Source: Variovorax sp. 54 (GTDB taxonomy: Bacteria > Pseudomonadota > Gammaproteobacteria > Burkholderiales > Burkholderiaceae_C). Taken from it: 64,000 bases of DNA. Below are positions 1 through 7,820 of the stretch, in pieces (positions within the stretch are counted from its first letter, which is position 1; every line of letters starts with the position of its first letter). The stretch covers positions 992,001 to 1,056,000 of the forward strand of contig NZ_PEFF01000001.1 of the NCBI RefSeq assembly GCF_002754375.1, read 5' to 3'. Made by a program: the position numbers and the translations under genes. The notes beneath the pieces were generated by a model that worked only from the letters and a program-made list of their open reading frames with translations, was not told where the DNA came from and made no database searches.

Positions 1-200
1 GCGGTGCCCACGACAGCGGCCCACGGCAGGCTCAGGCCCAGGGCCGTGTTGCACCAGTAGATCAGGTAGGCCCCGACGGTCAGCATCGCGCCGATGGAGA
101 AGTTGGCGAAGCGCAGCACGCTGAACGTGAGGGCCAGCGCCAATGCAGGCAAGGCCACCAACATGCCCGAGACCAGGCCGTTGAACAAGAGCTGCATCAT
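1..200 (-). CDS. livH: Branched-chain amino acid ABC transporter permease (LivH type), 5' part only
   Basis: Reading the minus strand from ATG at 200 gives MMQLLFNGLVSGMLVALPAL and further hydrophobic segments including FSVLRFANFSIGAMLTVGAY, the N-terminal pattern of LivH-family inner-membrane permeases. The gene runs off the left edge, so only about 66 residues are visible. Its start overlaps the livF stop (livF ends at 197), as expected for the last visible gene of a livK-G-F-H style operon. The substrate cannot be told from this part. Family assignment is firm because of the operon context and the membrane pattern. Confidence 0.85.
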   Translation of the reverse strand, partial: MMQLLFNGLVSGMLVALPALALALTFSVLRFANFSIGAMLTVGAYLIYWCNTALGLSLPWAAVVGT

Positions 201-925
201 TGGCCGCTTCCCAGGTAGAGGTGGTGCAGGCCTGAGTCGGCCGCAAGTTCGGTGGCGGCACCCAGCCGCCGCACCTTGCCGGCCACCAGCACCAGGCCGG
301 TGTCGGCCACGGACAGGCCCAGCCGCACGTTCTGCTCGATCATCAGCAGCGTGACGCCGGTCTGGCGGATGCGGCGGATGACCACGAACAGCAGTTCGGC
401 ATTGCGTGGCGACAGGCCGGCCGAGGGCTCATCGAGCACCAGCAGCGCCGGCGACTGCATGAGCGCGGACGCCATCGCCACCATCTGGCGTTGTCCGCCG
501 CTGAGCAGGCCCGCCGAGGTTCGCAGGTGCGGCCGCAGTTCGGGGAAAAGCTCAAGCATCGCGTCCATGCGCGCGCGCAGCGGCGATGCGGCGCGCGCGG
601 ACTGCAGGAACTCGCCGCTCATGCGCAGGTTGTCCGCCACGTCCATGTTGCGGAACACGTTGTTTTCCTGCGGCACGTAGGCCATGGCGCGCTGCGCCCG
701 CGCGGGCGCGTCCAGCCGGCTGATGTCCTGCCCGGCAAGCAGCAGGCGGCCCTCCGAGAGCGGCAGCAGCCCCACCACCGCCTTGAGCAGGGTCGACTTG
801 CCGGACCCGTTCGGGCCGATGATGGTCAGGGCGCTGCCCGCGGGCAGTTCCAGCGCGACTCCGTGCAGGATGTTCTTGCCGTGGTAGCCGGCGTGAAGGT
901 TCTCGATCGAAAGCGATGCAGTCAT
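197..925 (-). CDS. livF: Branched-chain amino acid-type ABC transporter ATP-binding protein LivF
   Basis: This 242-residue ATPase has Walker A GPNGSGKST at residues 37-45, Q-loop YVPQENNVF near 83-91, signature LSGGQRQM at 141-148 and Walker B LLVLDEPSAG at 161-170. The short length and the PQENNVFRNMDVADNL segment are typical of LivF rather than LivG. It energises uptake through the LivH/LivM permease pair at the cytoplasmic face. It starts immediately after livG (stop at 926) and overlaps livH by 4 bases, so it is cotranscribed. The substrate of such Liv paralogues in catabolic clusters is often an aromatic or aliphatic acid rather than an amino acid, and is not decidable here. Confidence 0.93.
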   Translation of the reverse strand: MTASLSIENLHAGYHGKNILHGVALELPAGSALTIIGPNGSGKSTLLKAVVGLLPLSEGRLLLAGQDISRLDAPARAQRAMAYVPQENNVFRNMDVADNLRMSGEFLQSARAASPLRARMDAMLELFPELRPHLRTSAGLLSGGQRQMVAMASALMQSPALLVLDEPSAGLSPRNAELLFVVIRRIRQTGVTLLMIEQNVRLGLSVADTGLVLVAGKVRRLGAATELAADSGLHHLYLGSGQ

Positions 926-1726
926 TCAGCCTCCCAGGTAAGCCTGCTGCACGCGCGGGTCGGCCGTGACGTCGGCGAAGCTGCCCTGCGTCAACACCGT
1001 GCCTTCGGCCAGCACATAGACGGTGTCGCACAGCGCGGCGATCATCTCCATGTTGTGCTCCACGATGGCGAAGGTCATGCCTTCCTGGCGCAGCGTGCGG
1101 ATGAAATCGACCAGTTCGTCGATCAGCGCCGGGTTGACGCCCGCGGCCGGCTCGTCCAGCAGGATGACCTCCGGGTCGCGCATCAGCGCACGGCACAACT
1201 CGAGCAGCTTCTTCTGGCCGCCCGACAGGCTGCCGGCGGGCTCGTCGAGCAGCCGGATCAGCCGCACGCGGTCGAGCAATGCCACGGCGCGCTCGCTGGC
1301 TTGCGCCTCGGCCCGACGGACCTTGCCGCGTCCGAAGAACACCGATCGCATGGCGTCGCCCGGATGGTCGGGCGCCGCCAGCAACAGGTTCTCGAGCACC
1401 GTGAGGCTATCGAGCTCCCGCGACAACTGAAAGGTGCGCGCGATGCCTCGCCGAGCCCGGCGATGCACGGCCAGCCCGGTGATGTCCTCGCCACCGAACA
1501 GCACCTGCCCCTGGTCGGGCTTGAGTGTTCCGGCGAGGACATTGAACAAGGTCGACTTGCCGGCGCCGTTCGGACCGACGATGCCGGTGATGAGCGATGG
1601 CGCGATGGCCAGCGTCGCCTTGCGCAAGGCGGCCACGCCACCGAAGGCCAGAGACACGTCCCGGGCGACCAGCCGGGCCTGCGAGGCCGGCGCACCGGCC
1701 TGGCGTTCGATGACTGCAGCCCTCAT
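926..1726 (-). CDS. livG: Branched-chain amino acid-type ABC transporter ATP-binding protein LivG
   Basis: A 266-residue ABC ATPase with Walker A GPNGAGKST at 51-59, the LivG-typical GIARTFQ at 94-100, signature LSGGQKKLLEL at about 167-177 and Walker B VILLDEPAAGVNP around 187-199. The extended C-terminus with the SFADVTADPRVQQAYLGG tail is the usual LivG ending. It partners LivF as the second nucleotide-binding subunit. Its ATG overlaps the stop of the upstream receptor gene by one base, indicating translational coupling. Residues 1-18 are non-conserved, so a slightly later start is possible. Confidence 0.93.
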   Translation of the reverse strand: MRAAVIERQAGAPASQARLVARDVSLAFGGVAALRKATLAIAPSLITGIVGPNGAGKSTLFNVLAGTLKPDQGQVLFGGEDITGLAVHRRARRGIARTFQLSRELDSLTVLENLLLAAPDHPGDAMRSVFFGRGKVRRAEAQASERAVALLDRVRLIRLLDEPAGSLSGGQKKLLELCRALMRDPEVILLDEPAAGVNPALIDELVDFIRTLRQEGMTFAIVEHNMEMIAALCDTVYVLAEGTVLTQGSFADVTADPRVQQAYLGG

Positions 1727-2961
1727 TACTTGAGCACGTCCACCAGTTCGTTCACGCCATTGCGGATCACGAAGTGGCCGAACTCACGATTGAGCTGGTC
1801 GCCGGTGGGCGTGAAGGTGAACTGCGACCCGGCGCCGCTGTAGGCCACGGCCTTTCCGGCGCGCAGGGCCTTGAGCCCGTCGACCGGGTTCTCGACCTTC
1901 GTTCCGATGCCGCTGGTCACCTGGAGGATCGATTTGGAAAACACCTTGGGATCGGCGCTGCCCGACTTCTCGATGGCCAGCGCGAGGACGGAGATTTCAT
2001 CCCACACGTTGGACGGGAAGATCGCCAGCGTGTTCGGCGCGATGCCAGCGCGGCTCGCGAAGGTCTTGTAGGCGGTAGAGTCCTTGGGCGGGATAGATTG
2101 CACATGATGAATGCCTTCGGCCACGGCCTTACCGACGTTCTTGATGAAAGCACCTTCTGCGTCCGCTGCCGAAGAGTTCGCGTAAATCTTGCTTTTGAAG
2201 CCACCGCGGTAGACCTCGCGCGAGACCGCGGAAAGGTCTGACAGATAGCTGGGCAGGAACACCGCTTCGGGGTTCTTGGCGAACACCTTCTCCACCTCGG
2301 CGCGGTACGACGGCTGGTTCGGGTTGTAGTAGACGACGTCGAGAATCTCGCCACCGCCCTTCTTGAATTCGTTTACGAAAGGCGGAACTATGCTGAGCGT
2401 AAAAGGTGTCTGCAACGCCAGCACCGACACCTTGCGTGCACCGTCCTTAGCGACGGCGCGCGCGAAGACCTGGCCCCAGTCGCGGCCGGTGGCCTGGAAG
2501 CGCCAGACCAATCCCTTGTTATCGCCCTGGGTCACCTCATCGCCCGAGCCGGTCATCAGCAACGGCACACCTTTTGCGATAGTCAGCGGCTTGATCGCCA
2601 TGGCGACTGCGCTGCTCCACACGCCGACGATGGCAGAAACCTTGGACACTTCGAGCAGCTTGTGCGTCGCTGCAACGCCGACCGTCGGATTGCTCTCGTC
2701 GTCCTCAATCACGATCTCCAGCTTGCGGCCGTTGAGCACGCCGCCAGCCTCGGCATTGATGAACTCGGCCGCCTTCTTCGCGGCATCCGCCATGCCTGCG
2801 CCGTAAGCACCGCCGCTGCCACTCAGCGACGCCAGCACACCAATGCGGATGGGCTCTGCAGCGGACTGGGCCAGGGCGGCATGCGGCGCAGCCAGCAGTG
2901 CGAGGCCTCCAACGGCAAGTGCCAGCGCGGCACGCCGCGAGATCGGGTGGAAACGGGTCAT
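1726..2961 (-). CDS. ABC transporter periplasmic substrate-binding protein (Leu/Ile/Val-binding family)
   Basis: About 411 residues, a periplasmic-binding-protein-like type I fold. The ATG at 2961 (MTRFHPISRRAALALAVGG) is preferred over the upstream in-frame ATG at 3057. It gives a proper signal peptide ending AAPHAALAQ, followed by IRIGVLASLSGSGGAYG, the standard LivK-family mature start. It also overlaps the upstream AhpD-like gene in an ATGA arrangement. It delivers an unknown substrate to the LivFGH(M) complex. The arginine pair at the start of the signal may allow Tat export, but a plain Sec signal is equally likely. Confidence 0.9.
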   Translation of the reverse strand: MTRFHPISRRAALALAVGGLALLAAPHAALAQSAAEPIRIGVLASLSGSGGAYGAGMADAAKKAAEFINAEAGGVLNGRKLEIVIEDDESNPTVGVAATHKLLEVSKVSAIVGVWSSAVAMAIKPLTIAKGVPLLMTGSGDEVTQGDNKGLVWRFQATGRDWGQVFARAVAKDGARKVSVLALQTPFTLSIVPPFVNEFKKGGGEILDVVYYNPNQPSYRAEVEKVFAKNPEAVFLPSYLSDLSAVSREVYRGGFKSKIYANSSAADAEGAFIKNVGKAVAEGIHHVQSIPPKDSTAYKTFASRAGIAPNTLAIFPSNVWDEISVLALAIEKSGSADPKVFSKSILQVTSGIGTKVENPVDGLKALRAGKAVAYSGAGSQFTFTPTGDQLNREFGHFVIRNGVNELVDVLK

Positions 2962-3530
2962 CAAATACTTCTCGGTTGCGAAACTTCGGTGGCCGGCACG
3001 GACGTGTCGTCCTCTCCGATCTGAAGGGCTTGGTTGAAGCGGTTGAAGAAACCGCACAGGGAAATACGCAACGTCAGCTCGACCACTTGGGCCTCGCTGA
3101 AATGCGCGCGAAGACGGGTCATGAGCTGATCGCGGATGCGTTGCGGTGCCTGCGTGACCGCGATCGCGTACTCAACGACCACCTTGTCGATTGGCGTCAG
3201 TTCGGGGTGTTCGGCGAAGTCGAGTAGGTTCAATGCGCCTTCGCGCGAAATCCCCTCCACCGACAGCCGCGGTGCATGGTTGTCGACGCAGTAGGTGCAC
3301 TGGTTGAGCAGCGACACCACCACGACGGCCATCTCCACGTAGCGATAGGAAACGCCCTCGCGCGCCTTGAGTTCGAGCAGCATGGCGTACAGGTGTTCGG
3401 CCGCAGGGCGCACATGGGCCATCACGGAGAACTGGTCGGCGAAGGCGGTACCGCCACCAGTGAAACGCTCGAACAGATCTTTGAACTGCGGGTCGAAGGA
3501 AGCGGGGTCCAATTCGGAAACTCTGGGCAT
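2961..3530 (-). CDS. Carboxymuconolactone decarboxylase / AhpD-like family protein
   Basis: This 189-residue, all-helical protein carries the AhpD signature CTYCVDNH: Cys78, Cys81 and His85 form the redox/proton-relay triad of AhpD-like peroxidase-associated proteins. The CxxC-x3-H motif argues for thiol-disulfide chemistry rather than true carboxymuconolactone decarboxylation. The gene is first in the visible operon and its TGA overlaps the ATG of the ABC receptor gene. Proteins of this family are often linked to catabolic clusters as poorly defined accessory enzymes, and its substrate here is unknown. Confidence 0.8.
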   Translation of the reverse strand: MPRVSELDPASFDPQFKDLFERFTGGGTAFADQFSVMAHVRPAAEHLYAMLLELKAREGVSYRYVEMAVVVVSLLNQCTYCVDNHAPRLSVEGISREGALNLLDFAEHPELTPIDKVVVEYAIAVTQAPQRIRDQLMTRLRAHFSEAQVVELTLRISLCGFFNRFNQALQIGEDDTSVPATEVSQPRSI

Positions 3531-4049
3531 GTCGGTGCTTTAGAAAAAAGTCAGGAGATATGAAAGTCGGCAGCGCGTGGCCGCCGAAGGTCGGTGTTCA
3601 GCCGTTCCGGCGAGAGGCGGCACGATGCGGCTGTCGGCGAGAGCGGCCCGCTGCTTTAGCAGCTTCGCGTGCAGAGTTCCAGGTTCATACGTCTCCTTGT
3701 AGGCGCCGCACGTCTGCAGTTCGGGAACCGGCAGTTGAACGATGGGCTTAACGCAGCTCCTCAATGAAAGCATTGAGGCGAATTTCTTGAGTCATCGGGA
3801 AACCTGCCTGCATCGCCCCATCGCGGCTTCTGCTCGCAACGAACAATGTTTGTAGTGGAAACGTTCAATTGTGTCTTCGCATACGACCGAACAATTCAGT
3901 CCACTTGCTCTCATTCGTAGCAAGCTTAGTCAGAACACTCATAAGCCTCCTGCGCCGAACTGCGAGAGGTCACTTCATAGTCGAAAACTTGAGGGGATCG
4001 GTGGCTTTTGCACATTCGAACGGGCGCGCGGAGGGCTTGAATGCACGGG
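3531..4049. other. Gene-poor scarred stretch with a possible 5' gene remnant
   Basis: No intact gene is supported here. On the minus strand at 3795-3748 a 15-codon frame starts MTQEIRLNAF, which resembles from memory the N-terminus of FMN-dependent NtaA/SnaA-type monooxygenases, then hits a stop. The rest is low-quality coding noise up to the AhpD-like gene. On the plus strand from about 3870 an open frame runs into the IS3 relic, but the part before about 4050 does not look like transposase. Confidence 0.3.
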
Positions 4050-4456
4050 AGCATCCAGACGCTGAACTCGTCAACACGATACTGGATGCTGCCATCGAGA
4101 CGGTGGCTGATACCAACAACCGGCCCGTCGTCCACTCTGATCGTGGCGCTCACTATCGCTGGCTCGGTTGGCTATCGCGGATCAGCGACGCGAAGCTGGT
4201 TCGCTCGCTGTCTCGCAAGGGGTACTCGCCAGATAACGCGGCGTGCGAAGGCTTCCTCGGCCGGCTGAAAACGGAACTGTTCTGCCCTCGGGACTGGAGG
4301 GCCGTCACGGTCGAGCCGTTCATCAAAAAAGTTGATTCCTACATCCGCTGGCATAACGAAAAGCCGATCAATATCTCCCTTGGCTCTCTGAGCCCCATCG
4401 AGTACTGAGAGAGTCTTGGACTTGCGACGTAAAACCAGTCCAAGTTTTTATCCGCA
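4050..4456 (+). mobile_element. IS3-family transposase OrfB 3' fragment with right terminal end (copy A)
   Basis: The open frame ending at 4408 carries the end of an IS3-family integrase core: PDAELVNTILDAAIETVAD, then HSDRGAHYRW with the second catalytic Asp, the E-region motif DNAACEGFLGRLKTELF, and SYIRWHNEKP near the C-terminus. The normal ending RESLGL is cut by a stop: the codon after IEY is TGA, while frame reading continues ESLGLAT, suggesting a CGA-to-TGA mutation. The terminal sequence CCAGTCCAAGTTTTTATCCG near 4436-4455 recurs inverted at 6062 and 47320 and marks the right end of the element. The 5' half is missing, so the copy is dead. Confidence 0.85.
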
Positions 4457-4462
4457 CCTCTC

Positions 4463-4489
4463 AGGGTCAGAGATCGTCGGAATCCAACA
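4463..4489. repeat. 27-bp dispersed repeat (inverted partner at 49375-49401)
   Basis: The sequence starting AGGGTCAGAGATCG and ending GGAATCCAACA recurs in reverse orientation at 49375-49401 with one mismatch. Both copies lie in IS-derived debris, so this may be the end of another insertion sequence. No complete element is present. Confidence 0.6.
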
Positions 4490-4603
4490 GGCTGGTGGTG
4501 CATACGTCGCTACGCGGACGCGTCGATGTCAGCATTGTTTCTATAGAGGAAATTCTGCGTCTCCGATTCGAGCGCTTTCGCTAAGGCATCTCGTCTGAGA
4601 CTC
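4490..4603 (+). repeat. About 114-bp repeat, inverted copy at 29921-30034; 3' tail of an unknown gene
   Basis: The core 4514-4603 is about 90 percent identical to the reverse complement of 29921-30010 by eye, and similarity continues weakly to 4490. In one frame both copies read the same kind of peptide, RGRVDVSIVSIEEILRLRFE here and RGRIDVSIVSTEEILCLRFE there, and both stop at the same TAA (4583-4585 here). They therefore look like the 3' ends of two related genes plus trailing sequence. The parent protein is not recognised. Confidence 0.6.
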
Positions 4604-4672
4604 GCCGCAAGGGCGAGCGAACCAGCAAGCCTAGTGGACGAATCATTCGACGAACAACTTGGAGAACTGAAT

Positions 4673-4780
4673 ATGAAGACCTCGCAAATCCTCGCTGCTG
4701 CCGCCCTGACCATTTTTTCTATCGCTAGCGCCCAAGCAGAGACCTACGAAGGCGTTCATACAAAGTTCAAATGTCATTGA
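4673..4780 (+). pseudogene. Truncated DUF4148-like secreted protein gene
   Basis: The frame MKTSQILAAAALTIFSIASA continues QAETYEGVHTKFKCH and stops after 35 residues. It has a clean Sec signal peptide with AQA cleavage site, preceded by a GGAG ribosome site. Small DUF4148 proteins, abundant in Burkholderiales, start in just this way (signal, then AETYEGV) but run to roughly 90-110 residues. Here the sequence after GVH is unrelated and ends at once, so I read it as a 3'-truncated relic. It sits between the IS3 end and the MFS gene. Confidence 0.6.
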
Positions 4781-4801
4781 ACACTTGAACGGGTCTGAAC
4801 C

Positions 4802-6001
4802 ATGTATCGAAATCTAGCCTGGCTAGCGCTGGGTGCCTTCGCCATTGGAACGGAAGGCTTCATGATCGGGGGAATTTTGCCTGGAATGGCGAAAGATCTC
4901 GGCGTATCCGTCTCGGCTGCAGGTCACCTCGTTACTATGTTTGCGCTGGCCTACGCCGCCGGGACTCCGCTAATCGCGGTGGCGACGGCGAGAGTTCCAC
5001 GCAAAACGCTTCTGCTAACCGCGATGGCGGTTTTCGCGGCGGCCAACCTCCTTGCTGCCTGGGCGCCGAACTATTTCGTTCTTGCTTTCGCACGCATCCT
5101 TCTAGCCCTGTCAGCCGGAACCTTCATGCCTGCATCGGCAGGCTATGCTTCGATGGCGATCGCACCCGAGCGTCGCGGCCGCGCGCTCTCCTTCATCTAC
5201 AGCGGAATGACCATTGCGCTGGTGATAGGTGTTCCTTTTGGCACGCTACTCGCTGCACATTTTGACTGGCGATCCACATTCGAAGCGGTCGCACTGATCT
5301 CAGCAGTTGCATTGATCGGAATTTGGCTGAAACTGGAACCTGTCCCGGCCCCGCCTGCAGTCGGGCTGTCCGAAAGAATCTCCGTTGCCCGCCGACCTGA
5401 TGTTCTGGCGGTACTTGCACTCACGGTCCTTTCTCTAGCCGGTGCGTTTGCAGTCGCCACCTACCTCGGGACCTATTTCGAGACGATTTTTGATGTGGCG
5501 CCACGAAACGTCGCATATATATATCTCGTCTTCGGCTTGGCGGCCGCTGTCGGGAACGGCTGGGGGGGATATGCCGCCGATCGCTGGAACCGTCGAAGAT
5601 TTATCGCGGCTGCTACAACCGCTATGGCATTCGCATTCGCAATGCTATCCGCGCTAGCGATGTTCCCGTCCAGTCGTGGATCTTTTTGGGCTGCAATTGG
5701 ATGCGTCGTTTTGTGGGGCGTGTCCGGCTGGGCATTGCCGTCTCTTCAGCAAGTTCGACTGGTCCAAATCGATCCCAAGCTTGCACCTGTTACGTTGTCG
5801 TTGAACTCTTCAGCGACATATGTTGGAGGTGCGTTGGGAGCCGGGATCGGCGCTGCCGCCATCGAATTTACCTCCGTCACGTCGATCGGCGTGGTAGGAG
5901 CTTTCTTTGCGCTTGCGGCTTTGGCCCTCCTTCTCGGGACGTCGAAAGAAAACGGTCTGGCAAACGGGCCACAAGGCGGCATCGACCGCGCGCGGACGTA
6001 A
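4802..6001 (+). CDS. MFS transporter, DHA1-type drug/metabolite efflux family
   Basis: 399 residues with about 12 hydrophobic segments. The N-terminus (LALGAFAIGTEGFMIGGILP) and first half (AGTFMPASAGYASMAIAPERRGRALSF) are typical of the AraJ/YdhP-like DHA1 group of 12-TM exporters. The loop GGYAADRWNRRRF between helices 8 and 9 corresponds to the repeat of MFS motif A. The gene appears intact. It is bracketed by IS3 right ends in opposite orientation (to 4456 and from 6060) and is visibly more AT-rich than its surroundings (for example 5510-5530), consistent with transfer. The substrate is unknown. Confidence 0.88.
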   Translation: MYRNLAWLALGAFAIGTEGFMIGGILPGMAKDLGVSVSAAGHLVTMFALAYAAGTPLIAVATARVPRKTLLLTAMAVFAAANLLAAWAPNYFVLAFARILLALSAGTFMPASAGYASMAIAPERRGRALSFIYSGMTIALVIGVPFGTLLAAHFDWRSTFEAVALISAVALIGIWLKLEPVPAPPAVGLSERISVARRPDVLAVLALTVLSLAGAFAVATYLGTYFETIFDVAPRNVAYIYLVFGLAAAVGNGWGGYAADRWNRRRFIAAATTAMAFAFAMLSALAMFPSSRGSFWAAIGCVVLWGVSGWALPSLQQVRLVQIDPKLAPVTLSLNSSATYVGGALGAGIGAAAIEFTSVTSIGVVGAFFALAALALLLGTSKENGLANGPQGGIDRART

Positions 6002-6059
6002 CCGGGAAAACTTGGTCATCTTGAAGATTACCAAGTTACTCACAGTGTGGTCTGCCGGG

Positions 6060-6390
6060 GGTGCGGATAAAACTTGGACTGGTTTTATGTCGCAAGCCCG
6101 AGACGTTGTCGGTATTCGATGGGGCTCAGAGAGCCAAGGGAGATATTGATCGGCTTTTCGTTATGCCAGCGGATGTAGGAATCAACTTTTTTGATGAACG
6201 GCTCGACCGTGGTCGGCCCTCCAGTCTCGAGGGTAGAACAGTTCCGTTTTCAGCTGACCGAAGAAGCCTTCGCACGCCGCGTTGTCAGGCGAGCGCCCCA
6301 TGTGCGACATCGAACGAATCAGCTTCGCATCGGCGATGTGCGATAGCCGTCCAACCAGCGATAGTGAGCGCCAAGCGATTCGGCATTTGA
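6060..6390 (-). mobile_element. IS3-family transposase OrfB 3' fragment with terminal end (copy B)
   Basis: The minus strand carries the same transposase tail as copy A: DNAACEGFFGQLKTELFYPR, then a frameshift after PRDWR, then FIKKVDSYIRWHNEKP and SLGSLSPIEYRQ. The terminal sequence GCGGATAAAACTTGGACTGG at about 6062 is the right end. Only about the last 110 codons remain and the frame is broken, so it is inactive. Relative to copy A it is inverted, so the two right ends face the MFS gene between them. Confidence 0.85.
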
Positions 6391-6705
6391 CAAGAGATCT
6401 CATGGCGGGAAAGAGCGAAAATTTCTTCGTGAATCTTCAGAAAGATGATCTCGCCCAGCTTCATGAAGCTTTGAATCCTACGATCAAACCGTCGCTGAGT
6501 CGAACAAAATCCGTCCTGCTTCTGCTTGTTGTATCGGCCTGTGGCCGAGCCGAAGCCTGCCTGCTAGGCGCGGAGGCCTGCGCTCGGCCACGCAGCTGTG
6601 ACGCCCAAGCCGATCACTGCGCTTGATGCCCGTGGGCGCGATGCAATTTTCTACGAACATCCACCGGCCTTTGCATGAAGGCCGCCGCACACACCGCGAG
6701 GCCCG
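6391..6705. other. No assignable gene
   Basis: A plus-strand stretch from about 6402 reads MAGKSENFFVNLQKDDLAQL and then loses coding character. It could be the scrap of a small protein gene, but I recognise no family. No repeat or RNA is evident. Confidence 0.3.
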
Positions 6706-7542
6706 ATGATGACCAGTACTACGGCCCGCCGACCCTGGCTGTCGCGGCTGCTCTTTCTGTTCGGCCCGCTCTTCCTGTTCGGCTTGCTACTGTCTCTGAG
6801 CGATGTTTTATACCGGCGGGCTACTGCACTGGCGCCGGTATTTCCGTTCTCACCATGCCACAAGGTATGGGGACATCGCGGCTACGCAGCCATCGGTGGA
6901 GAGAACAGCCTGCGAAGCATGCGGGCAGCTTACGGGAGAGGCGCAAGCGGCGTGGAGATCGATATTCTCTTTGACCAAAAACTAGACGACTTCGTGGTCT
7001 CGCACGACCGGCCCTACACGTTGTTCGACGGCGAACCGCTGAAGCTCGAATCGGTACTGTCAGAGTTCACAGATAGCGGATTTTTCTGGCTAGATGCCAA
7101 GGACCTGCGCAAGCTGTCACCCGCCGCCGCGCGCAGGGCGACACAACGACTGGCAACCCTAATCCAGCGCTACCGACTCAAAGAACGGGCGGTGGTCGAG
7201 TCGAGTAACCCGCTGTACCTGTCCTGGCTGACCGACCGCGGCATCTACACGAGCTATGCGGTGAGCCCCAACGACCAGAAATACGGTGTACTAGTGTCCG
7301 AACTGAATACGGCCATTATGAAGCTGGCCTATGCATTCTCTGGGGCCGGCGCCATCTCGATGAGCGCAGCCCGGTACACGCCGGTCACTGCCGCGAACTT
7401 CGGTCGGGTTGCTGTCCTGCTATCGACAGTAAACGACGCCAGCATACTGCGGCACCTGTCCACGATCTCCGAGGTGAAAGTCATCCTTTCGGATGACGAT
7501 CACTACGCAATCACCGCTTGTGCCCGACCCGCGGTTCATTAG
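6706..7542 (+). CDS. Membrane-anchored glycerophosphodiester phosphodiesterase-like protein
   Basis: 278 residues. An N-terminal hydrophobic helix (about residues 13-33) suggests a membrane anchor or uncleaved signal. It is followed by GDPD-superfamily signatures: HRG at 57-59, EN at 66-67, VEIDI at 83-87 (metal ligands E and D) and SHDR at 99-102 (second catalytic His). These would hydrolyse phosphodiesters in a TIM barrel facing the periplasm. The C-terminal half diverges from housekeeping GlpQ/UgpQ and is about 30 residues short, so the substrate may differ. The start is supported by GAGG just upstream, and a second ATG follows directly. It stands alone amid debris. Confidence 0.7.
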   Translation: MMTSTTARRPWLSRLLFLFGPLFLFGLLLSLSDVLYRRATALAPVFPFSPCHKVWGHRGYAAIGGENSLRSMRAAYGRGASGVEIDILFDQKLDDFVVSHDRPYTLFDGEPLKLESVLSEFTDSGFFWLDAKDLRKLSPAAARRATQRLATLIQRYRLKERAVVESSNPLYLSWLTDRGIYTSYAVSPNDQKYGVLVSELNTAIMKLAYAFSGAGAISMSAARYTPVTAANFGRVAVLLSTVNDASILRHLSTISEVKVILSDDDHYAITACARPAVH

Positions 7543-7679
7543 TGACCGTGCTGAAAGTGCCAGCATCTCGATCATGAACTACATGCTCCTGGCCGCCTCC
7601 GTCATAGCCCACGCCTTGACCCTTCCTCGACTTCAAGTACAGCAAGAAGTTGATAACTTTTAGAGTACGGAGAAAGGAA

Positions 7680-7820
7680 ATGAGAGGTGGCGATGCGCTT
7701 AGGCGGAAATATGCGAACGAGATCGAAGCGATCAGGCTGTCCGTCTTGGTGAGCGGTCACGAGGCCGCGCGAAGATTGGGGATTCCATTGGCGACGTTGA
7801 GCACCCGGTCGATCAGGAAC
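7680..7820 (+). pseudogene. Possible helix-turn-helix / transposase OrfA fragment
   Basis: A short frame reads RRKYANEIEAIRLSVLVSGH then EAARRLGIPLATLS, which has the look of the N-terminal helix-turn-helix of IS OrfA proteins (RRKY..EF.AEAVRL..ARRLGIP..TLS). It degenerates after about 45 codons and runs into the 3' end of the opposing DUF3800 gene. The identity is a guess from pattern only. Confidence 0.35.

Noticed and set aside
3540..3773. 77-codon minus-strand frame before the AhpD-like gene
   Set aside because: Composition is noisy, there is no ribosome site, and it overlaps a better explained remnant frame.
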